Below are positions 50,746 through 61,000 of a stretch of 64,000 nucleotides of DNA, one piece after another. The DNA comes from Bog-950 sp044225825 (GTDB taxonomy: Bacteria > Bacteroidota > Bacteroidia > Chitinophagales > LD1), in contig JBGAIB010000002.1 of the NCBI GenBank assembly GCA_044225825.1, forward strand, positions 496,001 to 560,000, written 5' to 3'. Position 1 is the first letter of the stretch. Each line of letters begins with the position of its first letter. Below the pieces are notes generated by a model. The model did not search any database. It was given only the letters and a program-made list of their open reading frames with translations, and was not told where the DNA came from. Position numbers and translations under genes: made by a program.

Positions 50746-53196
50746 TTAATACTTCAATACTTTCACTTCTGTTCTTCTGTTTTGCTGATGTTGCTCTTCG
50801 GTGCAGTCCGATTTTTGGTCGCCTTCGCAAACGCAGTTGTTGGTTGGGCGCAGCTCGCCGTAACCGGCCGCAATTATCCGTTTCTTCTTAATGCCCTTAG
50901 CACCCAGGTAATCTACCACCGATTTTGCACGGCGGGCGGATATTACATTGTTTAATGCGGCAGGGCCGCGGCAATCGGTGTGCGAGCCTAATTCAATTTC
51001 AAGTGTTGGGTTTTCCTTCATCAGGCGTACTACATTATCCAACTCGGTAGCAGCATCGGCACGGATGTTCCATTTGTTGAAATCGTAATAGATGTTGTTT
51101 ACGATCCAGGTTTGGCCAACAAAAAATTTGCAGGGGCCTTCAATTTCCTGGCCGGGGTGCAGGTCGTAGGTGCTTACGGTATCTACACGCTGGTTGTGCT
51201 TAATCAGGTAGATGTTATCCAGTTTTAAATCGATACGCAATACACCGTTGGTATTGGGTTTAACATCGTAGGTTTCGCCGGTTTTTAAATCGGTAATGCT
51301 AACTGCCGAAGAGAAACAGTTGGCGGTTAATGGCACGTTTACGGCCAGTTCGTTACGCGGTATCAGATACTGGCGTGCGAGTACCAGGGTGTTTTTATCG
51401 GCATCGGCTTGTGTAAACTGGTCCTGCACGCTGCTGTAATCGTGCGAGCTAACTTTGTATTTGGCGGCGGGCAGGGTGGCTTCAAATTTTCCGCTTTCGT
51501 TGGTAACGTAGTTCATTTCAGCACCATCGCCGTTGATGATGGTGATGGCTGCATCGCGCACGGGCTGCATGTTTTCCTTCTGCAGCACGGTTACCTGCCA
51601 TTTAATAATATCGGGGTTAAGGGCAATGGTTACTGTTTTACCTCTATCGGCCGGTGTAATAGCCATGTTAGCGGGCTTGTAACCATCGGCAATAATATCC
51701 AGTGCACAGGTTTTGCCACCTTTAATGGTAAACTGCCTTTCGCCGTTTTCATCGGCCAGGGTGTTTTCGGGGTTCATGCCTTTGCAATCGAGTGCCAGCG
51801 TAGCCAGGGGCAGCGGCTTTTGGTTAATGGCTTCTACCACTTTAACGGTTACTTTGTATTCCAGCTTGGTAATATCGAAGGTGAACTTATAGATATCGTC
51901 CTCGCCCATACCGCCTTCGCGGTTACTGGTAAAGTAGCCGCCTTTGTTATCGGCTGCCATTATAAATCCGTAATCGTCCTTGCTGCTGTTAACCGGTGCG
52001 CCTACATTTTCTACCGCGCCCCAGGTATTGTTTTCTGCCTTGGCCTTGTAAATATCCAGTCCGCCTAAACCGCCGGGGTTATTGCTGGCAAAATACAGGG
52101 TGCCGTCCTCGGCTACAAACGGATATTTTTCGTCGAAAGGGGTATTGATGTTGTTGCCCAAACTTTTGGGTTCGCTCCATTTGCCGTTGGCATCGCGGGT
52201 GCTGTAATACAAATCGGTACCGCCCAGGCCGCCGGGTTTATCGCTGGCGAAATACAGGGTTTTACCATCCTTGCTAAATGCAGGTGTGCCCGATGAAAAG
52301 CCTGCCCCGTTGATAGGCAATGCCACCTGGCTGCCGGCCGATTTGCCGTTAAACACCGAAGAGTATAACTGCATGGCAGGCACCTTTTTGCCGTTTTGTG
52401 CTACCAGTGTTTTTTTCTTAAAGCTGCTGCGGCTAAAAATCAGTTCGTCGTTTTGCTTGTTGTAGGCCACGCTGCCGGTGGCAATTTTGCGTTTTGCTTT
52501 TGAGCCCACGTTGGTAGTGCTCATGGTGCTATCCATACTGGCCAGGTAAATGCGGCTAAACTGGTCAACCGACCATTTATCGAACACCGCCTTTTTGTTT
52601 TTGCGGTTGCTGGTAAATAAAATCTTACCATCCTTATAAAACATAGGGGCATAATCAGCCTTGCTGGAGCTGATGCTGGAAACTTCTACGCGGTAAGCGG
52701 GGTTATCCTTGGTAAGTTCGGGCAGGTTTTTTAAACCGGCAACAGCTTCTTTAACGCCGGTGGCTTTGGGGTTGGCCTGCACGTAGGCATCGTAATATTT
52801 TTGAGCAGCGGTGTAGTTTTTGTTGTTGCGCAATACCTCGGCATAATTGAATTTGCTTTCGGCGCTCATTTTAGGGTTGTTGGCAATGCGGGCATACCAG
52901 CTTTCGGCACTGCGGGCATCGCCTTTAATTTTATAACTCTCGGCAATGCGTTGTATCACATATACGGTATCGCCATCGGTGCCAAGGGCTTTGGTATAAG
53001 CCTTAATAGCTTTATCAAACTTCAGCTTGCTGAAAAGTTTATCGCCGGCCAGGCGGGCGGCACTAACCACTACGGTATTTACCGCTGGTGTTTTGGCAAG
53101 CGAATCGGGTTTGGCTACCGGCGCGGCAAAGCCGGTAAAGCCCAGCGCCAGCAACAGGCAAACAAGTAAAAAACGATAGGTAGATTGTTGAAGCAT
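50746..53196 (-). CDS. OmpA-family protein with TPR, PD40 propeller and carboxypeptidase-regulatory domains (PorE-like)
   Basis: The product is 816 residues from ATG 53196 (signal MLQQSTYRFLLVCLLLALGFTGFAA). Residues 45-150 contain TPR-like helices (DGDTVYVIQRIAESYKIKGD, AQKYYDAYVQANP). Residues 170-430 are a PD40/WD40-like propeller (YAPMFYKDGKILFTSNRKNK, TLYFASDKPGGLGGTDLYYS, TLYFASNNPGGLGGLDIYKA). Residues 440-610 hold regulatory beta domains. The C-terminal 110 residues are OmpA-like (DFNKWNIRADAATELDNVV, LEIELGSHTDCRG, ISARRAKSVVDYL) and bind peptidoglycan. This order matches PorE of the type IX system, which links the machine to the cell wall. Bacteroidota carry several paralogues, so it may instead serve the PorP/SprF gene at 27272. 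Confidence 0.85.
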   Translation of the reverse strand: MLQQSTYRFLLVCLLLALGFTGFAAPVAKPDSLAKTPAVNTVVVSAARLAGDKLFSKLKFDKAIKAYTKALGTDGDTVYVIQRIAESYKIKGDARSAESWYARIANNPKMSAESKFNYAEVLRNNKNYTAAQKYYDAYVQANPKATGVKEAVAGLKNLPELTKDNPAYRVEVSSISSSKADYAPMFYKDGKILFTSNRKNKKAVFDKWSVDQFSRIYLASMDSTMSTTNVGSKAKRKIATGSVAYNKQNDELIFSRSSFKKKTLVAQNGKKVPAMQLYSSVFNGKSAGSQVALPINGAGFSSGTPAFSKDGKTLYFASDKPGGLGGTDLYYSTRDANGKWSEPKSLGNNINTPFDEKYPFVAEDGTLYFASNNPGGLGGLDIYKAKAENNTWGAVENVGAPVNSSKDDYGFIMAADNKGGYFTSNREGGMGEDDIYKFTFDITKLEYKVTVKVVEAINQKPLPLATLALDCKGMNPENTLADENGERQFTIKGGKTCALDIIADGYKPANMAITPADRGKTVTIALNPDIIKWQVTVLQKENMQPVRDAAITIINGDGAEMNYVTNESGKFEATLPAAKYKVSSHDYSSVQDQFTQADADKNTLVLARQYLIPRNELAVNVPLTANCFSSAVSITDLKTGETYDVKPNTNGVLRIDLKLDNIYLIKHNQRVDTVSTYDLHPGQEIEGPCKFFVGQTWIVNNIYYDFNKWNIRADAATELDNVVRLMKENPTLEIELGSHTDCRGPAALNNVISARRAKSVVDYLGAKGIKKKRIIAAGYGELRPTNNCVCEGDQKSDCTEEQHQQNRRTEVKVLKY

Positions 53197-53414
53197 AACC
53201 AATTATTGGTTTTAGGGTATAAACACTAAAGCCAAAGGTGAGGTTTTTACCATGCCTAATTCCTTTATAGTGAGACCTTTTCCCAAAGTTTACTTGTTAA
53301 ATGTTCTTTTTAGTAAGCAGTACAGCAACAAAGCTGCCCGGCAGGGCCCTGCAAAACCAAATTAAAGGCATATTTGGCACGTTATTTAGGTTAAACTGCT
53401 TGTATTATAATTTG

Positions 53415-54197
53415 ATGAAGCACATGAAGTTTTACTTTTTAGGGTTTTTGCTGCTGGCGGCCTGGTGCACAAACGCGCAAACGTTGGTGCCGGGCGATAC
53501 AGCCCTTACCCTGGTTAGCGACAGCACCCTGCGTTATGATAGCATTATAAGCAAGGTGATGGCTACCCAGTTTACTTATAAGCAGGTATCGGTGCGTGCC
53601 AAAATGAAGTGGGACGATGGACAAAAGGAGCAGGACTTTCAGGGAACCATCCGTTTAAAGAAAGACAGCGTAATATGGGCCAGCCTGTTTAACGGGGTGG
53701 GTATTGAGGGTGTGCGGGTGATGCTAACACCTGATAGTTTTAAGATTATAAACCGGCTGACGGAGGAATACGGCGTGCGCGATTTTAGGGTGGTGCAGGC
53801 CCTGGTGTCGTTTCCCGTGCAGTTTGGCATGCTGCAACAGGCGCTGGCCGGCACTAAAATAGATATACAGGAAAAGGCCAGTACCGCGCTGCACGACGAT
53901 AGTTTATTGCTGCTGATAAACGAAACCGACCTGCTGCAGGAACGCATATGGGTGGAGCCACAACACTACACCATCACCAAAATGGTGTTGAAAGACAAAA
54001 TGTTGAAGCAGGTAATGACGGTTACTTTTGACGCGTATAATGATTTGAACGGAAAACCGTTCTCGTATAAGCGCTATGTGGAATTTAACCGCGATGGCCT
54101 GCTTACCCGCCTGCAGATAGATATTACCAAAGTGCGGGTTGACGAGGAGATGGATTTTCCGTTTGATGTAGGCCCTAAATACAAGAAGGTAGAATGA
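53415..54197 (+). CDS. DUF4292-family secreted protein
   Basis: The product is 260 residues. I used the ATG at 53415 because it gives a signal peptide (MKHMKFYFLGFLLLAAWCTNAQ); the open frame extends to 53301 but with no sensible N-terminus. The body (FTYKQVSVRAKMKWDDG, IRLKKDSVIWASLFNGVGIE, RVMLTPDSFKIINRLTEEY, MTVTFDAYNDLNGKPFSYKR) matches the DUF4292/LolA-like beta-barrel pattern that is common next to M23 peptidases in Bacteroidota. A LolA-like fold would suggest lipoprotein handling, but no role is proven. It overlaps the next gene by 4 bp (ATGA). Confidence 0.8.
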   Translation: MKHMKFYFLGFLLLAAWCTNAQTLVPGDTALTLVSDSTLRYDSIISKVMATQFTYKQVSVRAKMKWDDGQKEQDFQGTIRLKKDSVIWASLFNGVGIEGVRVMLTPDSFKIINRLTEEYGVRDFRVVQALVSFPVQFGMLQQALAGTKIDIQEKASTALHDDSLLLLINETDLLQERIWVEPQHYTITKMVLKDKMLKQVMTVTFDAYNDLNGKPFSYKRYVEFNRDGLLTRLQIDITKVRVDEEMDFPFDVGPKYKKVE

Positions 54198-55513
54198 TGA
54201 TACAAACAGTAAGCAATAAGCCCGGCGTTGAAAAGTGGATACGGCATATGGGGCTGCTGCTTACCGTAGTATTGCTTACCCTGGCCCCGCTTTACACCCA
54301 GGCCCAGCAAAACAGCAAACAGAAAAAGGACCAGCTGGAGAAGCAGATGAAAAAGCTGCAGGAAGAAATTAAGCTGATTGAAAGTGCACTGAAGGCCAAC
54401 AATGCCAAAAAAGAAAAGAACCAGAGCGAGATTCTTTCGCTGCAGGCAAAAATAAAATCGCGCGAGAAGCTGATTACCAACATCAACGACCAGATAAATG
54501 ACCTGGACCAGGATATTGACGACACCCAGGTAAAAATTGACCAGCAGACTATTGAGGTAGATAAAATGAAGGCGGCCTATGCGGCCATGCTGCGCAAAAG
54601 CTACGAGAACATTACCCTGCAAAATCAACTGGGTTTTCTGCTTTCCAGTAATTCGCTTTTTGAAGCCATACAGCGCTATAGCTATTTGCAAAAGATAGGG
54701 GAGTTCCGTAAAAATCAGGCGAAGGCCTTACAGCAATCCGTGCTGGATTTGCAACAGAAAAAGGACGACCTGCAGGATACCAAGGAGAAGAAGGAAAACC
54801 TGCTGGATAACCAAACCCAGCAAAAGGAAAGGCTGGAAAGTGAAAAGAAAGAGAAGGACCAGGCCGTAAGTAAACTGCTGGAAAAGGAAAAGAAGCTGCG
54901 CAAACAGGTAGATGAAAAGGCCAAAGCGGCCCAGCAACTCAACAACCGTATACAGGCTATTATTGAAGACGAGATACGCGCGGCTAAAAAGAAGGCCGAG
55001 GATGAGGCCAAGAAGAGCAGCGGCGGCAGCAGCAATACCAATGCCCCTACCACTAAAAAGAACGAGGTAATACCGATGACCCCGCAGGAGCGGGCCTTAT
55101 CTACCGACTTTGAAAAGAATAAAGGCAAGTTACCCTGGCCGGTGCTGCGCGGACATATTATATCGGAGTTTGGGGTACACGAGCACCCTTTACTGGCCGG
55201 GGTTAAAATCAATAACAACGGGGTAGATATTAAGAGCGAAACCAATGCCGAAGCCCGGGCGGTGTTTGGCGGAACCGTGATAAGCGTATTTTACCTGCCT
55301 ACCATACAGAACTGCATTATTGTTAAGCACGGCGAATATTTTACCGTGTATAGCAATATTGAAACCACCACCGTTAAAGCCTTGCAGCAGGTAACCATCA
55401 AGCAATCGCTGGGCACCATACATACCGATAAGGGCGAAGACCTGACCAAGGTGCACTTTGAGGTTTGGAAGGGCAAGGAGCACCAGGACCCTTCGCTTTG
55501 GCTGGCGGATTAG
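54194..55513 (+). CDS. EnvC-like murein hydrolase activator (degenerate LytM/M23 domain)
   Basis: A 439-residue secreted protein. After a signal peptide (residues 16-36) a long coiled coil covers residues 38-275 (KKDQLEKQMKKLQEEIKLIE, then KMKAAYAAMLRKSYENITLQ). A LytM/M23 fold follows at 310-435 (GHIISEFGVHEHPLLAGVKI, GTVISVFYLPTIQNCIIVKH, KVHFEVW). The zinc ligands look altered: NNNGVDI has Asn where active enzymes have His, and KVHFEV has only one of the two His of HxH. It is therefore probably an activator of amidases, like EnvC, and not itself a hydrolase. It is coupled to the DUF4292 gene by an ATGA overlap. Confidence 0.85.
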   Translation: MMIQTVSNKPGVEKWIRHMGLLLTVVLLTLAPLYTQAQQNSKQKKDQLEKQMKKLQEEIKLIESALKANNAKKEKNQSEILSLQAKIKSREKLITNINDQINDLDQDIDDTQVKIDQQTIEVDKMKAAYAAMLRKSYENITLQNQLGFLLSSNSLFEAIQRYSYLQKIGEFRKNQAKALQQSVLDLQQKKDDLQDTKEKKENLLDNQTQQKERLESEKKEKDQAVSKLLEKEKKLRKQVDEKAKAAQQLNNRIQAIIEDEIRAAKKKAEDEAKKSSGGSSNTNAPTTKKNEVIPMTPQERALSTDFEKNKGKLPWPVLRGHIISEFGVHEHPLLAGVKINNNGVDIKSETNAEARAVFGGTVISVFYLPTIQNCIIVKHGEYFTVYSNIETTTVKALQQVTIKQSLGTIHTDKGEDLTKVHFEVWKGKEHQDPSLWLAD

Positions 55514-55579
55514 ACCATTACGTTAAAACTTTGCCCCTTTGGCATTTTGTGGTAACTTTACGGCCCTAAAATTTGAGTC

Positions 55580-55807
55580 ATGCAGGTTCAATATGCCATA
55601 TTTGGAATTGGCACCCAGGAAACGGTTCTTATTATAATAGCCATACTATTGCTTTTCGGTGGTAAAAAAATCCCTGAATTGATGCGTGGTATTGGTCAGG
55701 GTGTGCGCGAGTTTAATGCGGCTAAAAGCAACATTAAAACCGAGATAGAAGAAGGCATGAAAGACAAGCCTGCTACTACCAACACCACCGAGCAGCCAAA
55801 GCCGTAA
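55580..55807 (+). CDS. tatA: Sec-independent protein translocase TatA/E
   Basis: A 75-residue TatA-type protein. It has an N-terminal membrane helix (TVLIIIAILLLFGGKKIPEL) with the family Phe-Gly hinge (FGGKKIPEL), an amphipathic helix (MRGIGQGVREFNAAKSNIKT) and a charged tail. TatA oligomers form the passage for folded proteins with twin-arginine signals. tatC is not in the window. An AACTTTG-like sequence precedes it, but no exact promoter match is clear. Confidence 0.93.
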   Translation: MQVQYAIFGIGTQETVLIIIAILLLFGGKKIPELMRGIGQGVREFNAAKSNIKTEIEEGMKDKPATTNTTEQPKP

Positions 55808-55852
55808 GCGGTTTTCCGTTTCATTTTCCGTAATCGATTTAAACCGAATTGA

Positions 55853-57295
55853 GTGGCCGTACTATCCCAACCCACCATCCGCGGTGTGCAAGCCGATTTG
55901 CTGGCCGGCACCACCACCTGCGAAACCCTGGTAAAAACCTACCTGCAGCGCATTGCCGAAACCCGGCATCTGAACGCTTATTTAGAGGTTTTTGAGGAAG
56001 ATGCGCTGGCACAGGCCAAAGCCATTGACGAGAAAATAAAGAATAAAACGCCGCTTGGTAAGCTGTTTGGCGTTACCGTGGCGCTAAAGGATAACATCTG
56101 CTACAAAGGCCACAAGGTTTCGGCCAGTTCTAAAATACTGGGCGGTTTTACGTCTATTTTTAATGCCACGGTAACCGAACGACTGTTAGCCGAAGATGCC
56201 ATCCTGATAGGCCGCACCAATTGCGACGAGTTTGCGATGGGCAGCAGCAACGAAAATTCGGCCTACGGACCGGTGCTGAATGCGCAGGATAATACCCGAG
56301 TACCGGGCGGAAGCTCAGGCGGTAGTGCAGTAGCCGTGCAGGCTAATTTGTGCCATGTATCCCTGGGTTCCGATACGGGTGGTTCGATCCGTCAGCCGGC
56401 TTCATTTTGCGGTATTGCGGGATTGAAACCAACTTACGGTCGTGTGTCTCGCTGGGGTTTGATTGCTTATGCCTCTTCGTTCGACCAGATTGGCCCCTTT
56501 ACCCACCATATTGAAGACCTGGCCCTTGTGATGGAAGTGTTATCAGGCAAGGATAATTACGATTCTACGGCTTCATCGAAACCTGTTCCGGCCTATTCGC
56601 AGGAATTAAAGTTTGATAAACCGGCGCGTATTGCGGTGTTTCCTTCTACCCTTAAGAGCGAAGGATTGAATGCCGAAGTGCGTACCGCCACCGAAAGCCT
56701 GCTGGAGAACCTGAAGGCTGCAGGCAACACGGTTACGGAACTGGAGTTTGACCTGCTGGACTACCTGATACCAACCTATTATGTTCTAACCACTGCCGAA
56801 GCATCGAGCAACCTGGCCCGCTTTGACGGGGTGCATTACGGTTACCGCTCGCCGGAAGCGGAGAATATGGAAAGCGTATATAAACGCTCGCGCACCGAAG
56901 GCTTTGGCCGCGAGGTGCAGAACCGTATTATGCTGGGTACTTTTGTGTTAAGCGCCGGTTACTACGATGCGTATTACAGCCGCGCCCAGAAGGTACGCCG
57001 CATTTTAACAGACAAGATCGATGCGATTTTTAAGGAGTATGATTTTATTTTGATGCCTACCGCCCCTACCACGGCCTTTAAGTTTGGCGAAAAAACCAGC
57101 AACCCGGTAGAGATGTATCTGGCTGATATTTATACAGTTCTGGCTAACTTAACGGGCATTCCGGGTATTTCGCTGCCGCTGGCAGCCGATAAACAGGGTT
57201 TGCCCATAGGCATTCAACTGCTGGCAGGTAAGTTTGAAGAGGGCAAATTGCTTGCTTTTTCGGAGAAACTGATGCAAATTGACTCCGTAAAATAA
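55853..57295 (+). CDS. gatA: Glutamyl-tRNA(Gln) amidotransferase subunit A
   Basis: A 480-residue amidase-signature enzyme, subunit A of GatCAB, which makes Gln-tRNA(Gln) from Glu-tRNA(Gln). The catalytic triad is visible at Lys79 (VALKDN), cis-Ser154 (PGGSSGGSA) and Ser178 (SDTGGSIRQPA); the numbers coincide with those of well-studied GatA proteins. GTG at 55853 is the start, because it places the family's N-terminus correctly and no ATG is near. gatB and gatC are not adjacent, which is usual in this phylum. Confidence 0.95.
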   Translation: MAVLSQPTIRGVQADLLAGTTTCETLVKTYLQRIAETRHLNAYLEVFEEDALAQAKAIDEKIKNKTPLGKLFGVTVALKDNICYKGHKVSASSKILGGFTSIFNATVTERLLAEDAILIGRTNCDEFAMGSSNENSAYGPVLNAQDNTRVPGGSSGGSAVAVQANLCHVSLGSDTGGSIRQPASFCGIAGLKPTYGRVSRWGLIAYASSFDQIGPFTHHIEDLALVMEVLSGKDNYDSTASSKPVPAYSQELKFDKPARIAVFPSTLKSEGLNAEVRTATESLLENLKAAGNTVTELEFDLLDYLIPTYYVLTTAEASSNLARFDGVHYGYRSPEAENMESVYKRSRTEGFGREVQNRIMLGTFVLSAGYYDAYYSRAQKVRRILTDKIDAIFKEYDFILMPTAPTTAFKFGEKTSNPVEMYLADIYTVLANLTGIPGISLPLAADKQGLPIGIQLLAGKFEEGKLLAFSEKLMQIDSVK

Positions 57296-57410
57296 GACAG
57301 TCGCATCTACAATCTGCATAAAAACCCACTCAAACCCAGTAGCCTATAGCCATTTTCTACCCTGAACTTTGACAAGAAAATTATTTTAGCGGCATAAGGA
57401 ATATCCGGGC

Positions 57411-58007
57411 ATGATTGCGTACCTGAGTGGCAAGATTACATTTAAGAGTCCAACCCATATCTTTCTGGAAACAGGAGGCATTGGCTACATGGTTAAGATA
57501 AGTCTGTATACCTACGAAAAGGTACAGCACCTGGAGCAGTGCATTTTGTTTACCCAACTGGTGGTTAAAAACGACGGGCAAAGCCTGGGCGGTTTCGACC
57601 TGTATGGCTTTTTTGAAGAAAGCGAGAAGGATTTGTTTGAGAAGCTGATTTCGGTTTCGGGGGTTGGTGCAGCCACGGCGAGGGTTATGCTGTCGTCGTT
57701 TAAACCTGATGAAATTAAGCAGGCCATATTGATGGAGAACGAAGCCCTGATACAAAGTATTAAAGGTATAGGCCCCAAGAGTGCGAAACGTATTATACTG
57801 GAACTGAAAGACAAGGTTGGTAAACTGCCGGAAACGGGAACTTTATTACCAACCACAAACAATAGATTAAAAGAGGAGGCGTTATTTGCACTCGTTGCGC
57901 TTGGTTTTAGCAAACCGGCAGCAGATAAAGTAGTAACTAAGTTAATACAGGCCAATCCGGGGCAAAGTGTGGAGGGGCTGATTAAAGACGCATTGAAATT
58001 ATTATAA
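57411..58007 (+). CDS. ruvA: Holliday junction DNA helicase subunit RuvA
   Basis: A 198-residue protein that binds Holliday junctions and recruits RuvB for branch migration. Residues 1-64 are the OB-fold domain (MIAYLSGKITFKSPTHIFLE). Two helix-hairpin-helix motifs follow (LISVSGVGAATARVMLSSF and IQSIKGIGPKSAKRIILEL). The C-terminal RuvB-binding helices are at 155-198 (EALFALVALGFSKPAADKVV). The gene precedes sprA, a gene order conserved in many Bacteroidota. It is complete. Confidence 0.96.
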   Translation: MIAYLSGKITFKSPTHIFLETGGIGYMVKISLYTYEKVQHLEQCILFTQLVVKNDGQSLGGFDLYGFFEESEKDLFEKLISVSGVGAATARVMLSSFKPDEIKQAILMENEALIQSIKGIGPKSAKRIILELKDKVGKLPETGTLLPTTNNRLKEEALFALVALGFSKPAADKVVTKLIQANPGQSVEGLIKDALKLL

Positions 58008-58083
58008 GTAACCGCAGGGGGCTAAGCGGAAAAGTGCTTGCCAACTGCCTGAGGAATAGTATTCGGTAAAAGAAACAGAGAGA

Positions 58084-61000
58084 GTGATTCGCAGCAAAAA
58101 AATTGTTTTTACGCTTCTAACGCTGGTGTGCTTTAGCGCCCTTTTTGCTGCGTTTGCGGGTACTACCGTAAAAGCTGTAACGGCTTTACCGGTTGCTGAA
58201 CCTGCCCCTGCTCCACTGGCCCCTACAGGGCCTACCGGTGCCACCGGAGCTACCGGCAGCACCGGTGCTACGGGTTCTACCGATCTTAAATATCCTATCA
58301 AAGAACGCGAAGGCGATTTTGTGAGCGATAAACCGAACGATCCTTTTTACCTGAAGGACCCTCCGGCTATTGAACAGAATGTAGAATATGACCCCAACAC
58401 GGGCATGTATGTGTTAACCGAAAAGGTGAACGGTGTGGATGTGCGCACGCCTACCTACATGACCTATGAGGATTATCTGAAATATACCGAGCAACAGGAG
58501 CGTCAGCAATACTGGAAGGAGAGGCAGAGCGCCATTAACCTGATTGAAGACAAGAGTTTGGTGCCGCCCATTCAGGTAAAGAAACAGTTTTTCGATAAGT
58601 TGTTTGGTGGCAGCAAGATTGAGATCAGGCCGCAGGGTAACGTGGAAATGACCCTGGGTGCCAACGTACAAAAAACAGCGAACCCCAACATCCCTATCCG
58701 AAATCGTAAAACCGGTGGTTTCGATTTCGACATGAACATCAACATCAACGTTATCGGCAAAATTGGCGATAAGCTGCAGTTGGGGGTAAAGTATAACACG
58801 CAGAGCGGTTTTGATTTCGACAACCAGATTAAACTGGGTTATACCGGCGACCAGGATGATATCATCAAGGTAATTGAAGCCGGTAACGTAAGCCTGCCGC
58901 TGCAAACCCGCTTAATTACCGGCAGCCAAACCCTGTTTGGTGTTAAAACGCAGTTGCAGTTCGGCCGCTTAACCTGGACCAGCGTTATATCGCAACAGAA
59001 GTCGAAGAAAGAAACCCTGGTAATTGAGAACGGTGCACAAAAGCAAAACTTTGAATTACGCGCCGACCAGTACGAGGAGAATAAGCACTTCTTCCTGGCA
59101 CAGTATTTCCGCAATTTATACGACCAGGCTTTATCGGGCCTGCCCAACATCCGCAGTGTAGTAAACATTACCCGTATCGAAGTTTGGGTAACCAACCGGA
59201 ACGGTAGCACCCAAAACGTGCGCGATGTATTAGCCCTAGCCGATTTAGGCGAAGGCAAACCTTACGATTCGCTGCATGTAACTTCTACCTCTAACGGCGA
59301 TTCGCGCCCCCGCAACGAATCGAACGATTTGTATAACCGGTTGATAGGCGTGCCATCGTATCGTTTGGTGGATAATGTGGTGGCCACCATGACCAACATT
59401 ATCGGTGCCCAACAGGGCCAGGATTTTGAAAAGACTTACGCCCGTAAGTTAGCGGAAACAGAATATACCTTTAACCGGCAGTTGGGCTATATATCGCTGA
59501 ACGCCCAGTTAAACCCGAACGAGGTGTTGGCCGTAGCGTATCAGTACGAATACAACGGCGAGGTGTTCCAGGTAGGTGAATTTGGTAACCAGGTGCCACC
59601 CGATTCGAACAGTACCAGCAAGGTGTTGTTTTTGAAAATGCTGAAGGCTACCACGGTGCGCCCGAACCTGCCCATCTGGGACCTGATGATGAAAAACATC
59701 TACTCCCTGGGCGCTTACAACGTAAGTAACGAGGAGTTTCGTTTAGATGTGTATTACAACGACCCGGGCGGTGGCTTAAAGCGTTACATGCCGAAAGGTT
59801 GTTTGGAAGGCGATCAGTTGATTCACGTGTTGAACCTGGATAACCTGAACATGAACGGCGACCCGCAGCGCGACGGTTTGTTCGACTTTTTACCGGGTGT
59901 AACCATCTTAACCCAAAATGGCCGCCTGATATTTCCGCAGAAGGAACCGTTTGGCAGTAACCTGCGTACAGCGTTCAACGCCTGCGGCAGTGGTAACCTG
60001 GCCGATCAATATGTGTATCAGCAACTGTATGATAGTACTAAGTACTGGGCGCAACAGTTCCCCGAATACAACCGCTTTGTAATTAAGGGCACCTATAAAG
60101 GCAGCAACAACCGCGAGATTTCGCTGGGGGCCGGTAACATACCGAAAGGTTCGGTGGTGGTAACCGCAGGCGGGCAAAAACTAACCGAAGGCACGCATTA
60201 CACGGTAGACTATAACCTGGGCCGTATTACTATTATCGACCAGGGTATTTTGAATAGCGGTCAGCAGATAAAAGTTGACTTTGAAAATAACAACCTGTTT
60301 GCTACACAGGTGCGCAGCATGTTCGGTTCGCGTTTCGATTACCGTGTGAACAGTCACCTGAATATTGGCGCCACCATTATGCAGTTGAGCGAGCGTCCGT
60401 ATACGCAAAAGGTAAACATTGGCGATGACCCGATCCGCAATACCATTATGGGATTGGATTTGAAGTATGAGGATAATATTCCATGGTTAACCAAAGCGCT
60501 GGACCGCCTGCCTTTCTATTCTACCAAGGAAATGTCCACCATCAGCTCGTATGCCGAGGTGGCGTATCTGAAACCCGGACACTCGCGTGCCATCAACAAC
60601 CAGAACAAAGAAGGGCAGGTTTATATTGATGACTTTGAAGGAACCAGCAACGGGTACGATTTAAAAACGCCGCCTATTGCCTGGAAGTTAGCCTCGGGCC
60701 CACGTAACTCTACCGATGCCAGCGGCAAGGTGATGTTCCCCGAAGTAGCGCGCATTAATGATACTACAGCAGGTTACAACCGCGCCAAGGTGGCCTGGTA
60801 TCGTATAGATAACTCCTTCTTTAATACCACAGCGCCGGATGTAGTAAAGAACGACCCCAACAACACAGGCAACCACTATGTGCGTTTGGTGCCAACACCC
60901 GAAGTGTTCCCCAACCGCCCTATCCAAACACTGGATCAGAACCTGTATACCTTCGACCTTTCGTATTACCCGAAAGAGCGCGGACCTTATAACTACGAGT

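Noticed and set aside
54715..55245. Minus-strand Ser/Leu/Phe-rich frame opposite the EnvC-like gene
   Set aside because: It is the complement of a Lys/Glu-rich coiled coil, which always opens such a frame. No start context or motif supports it.
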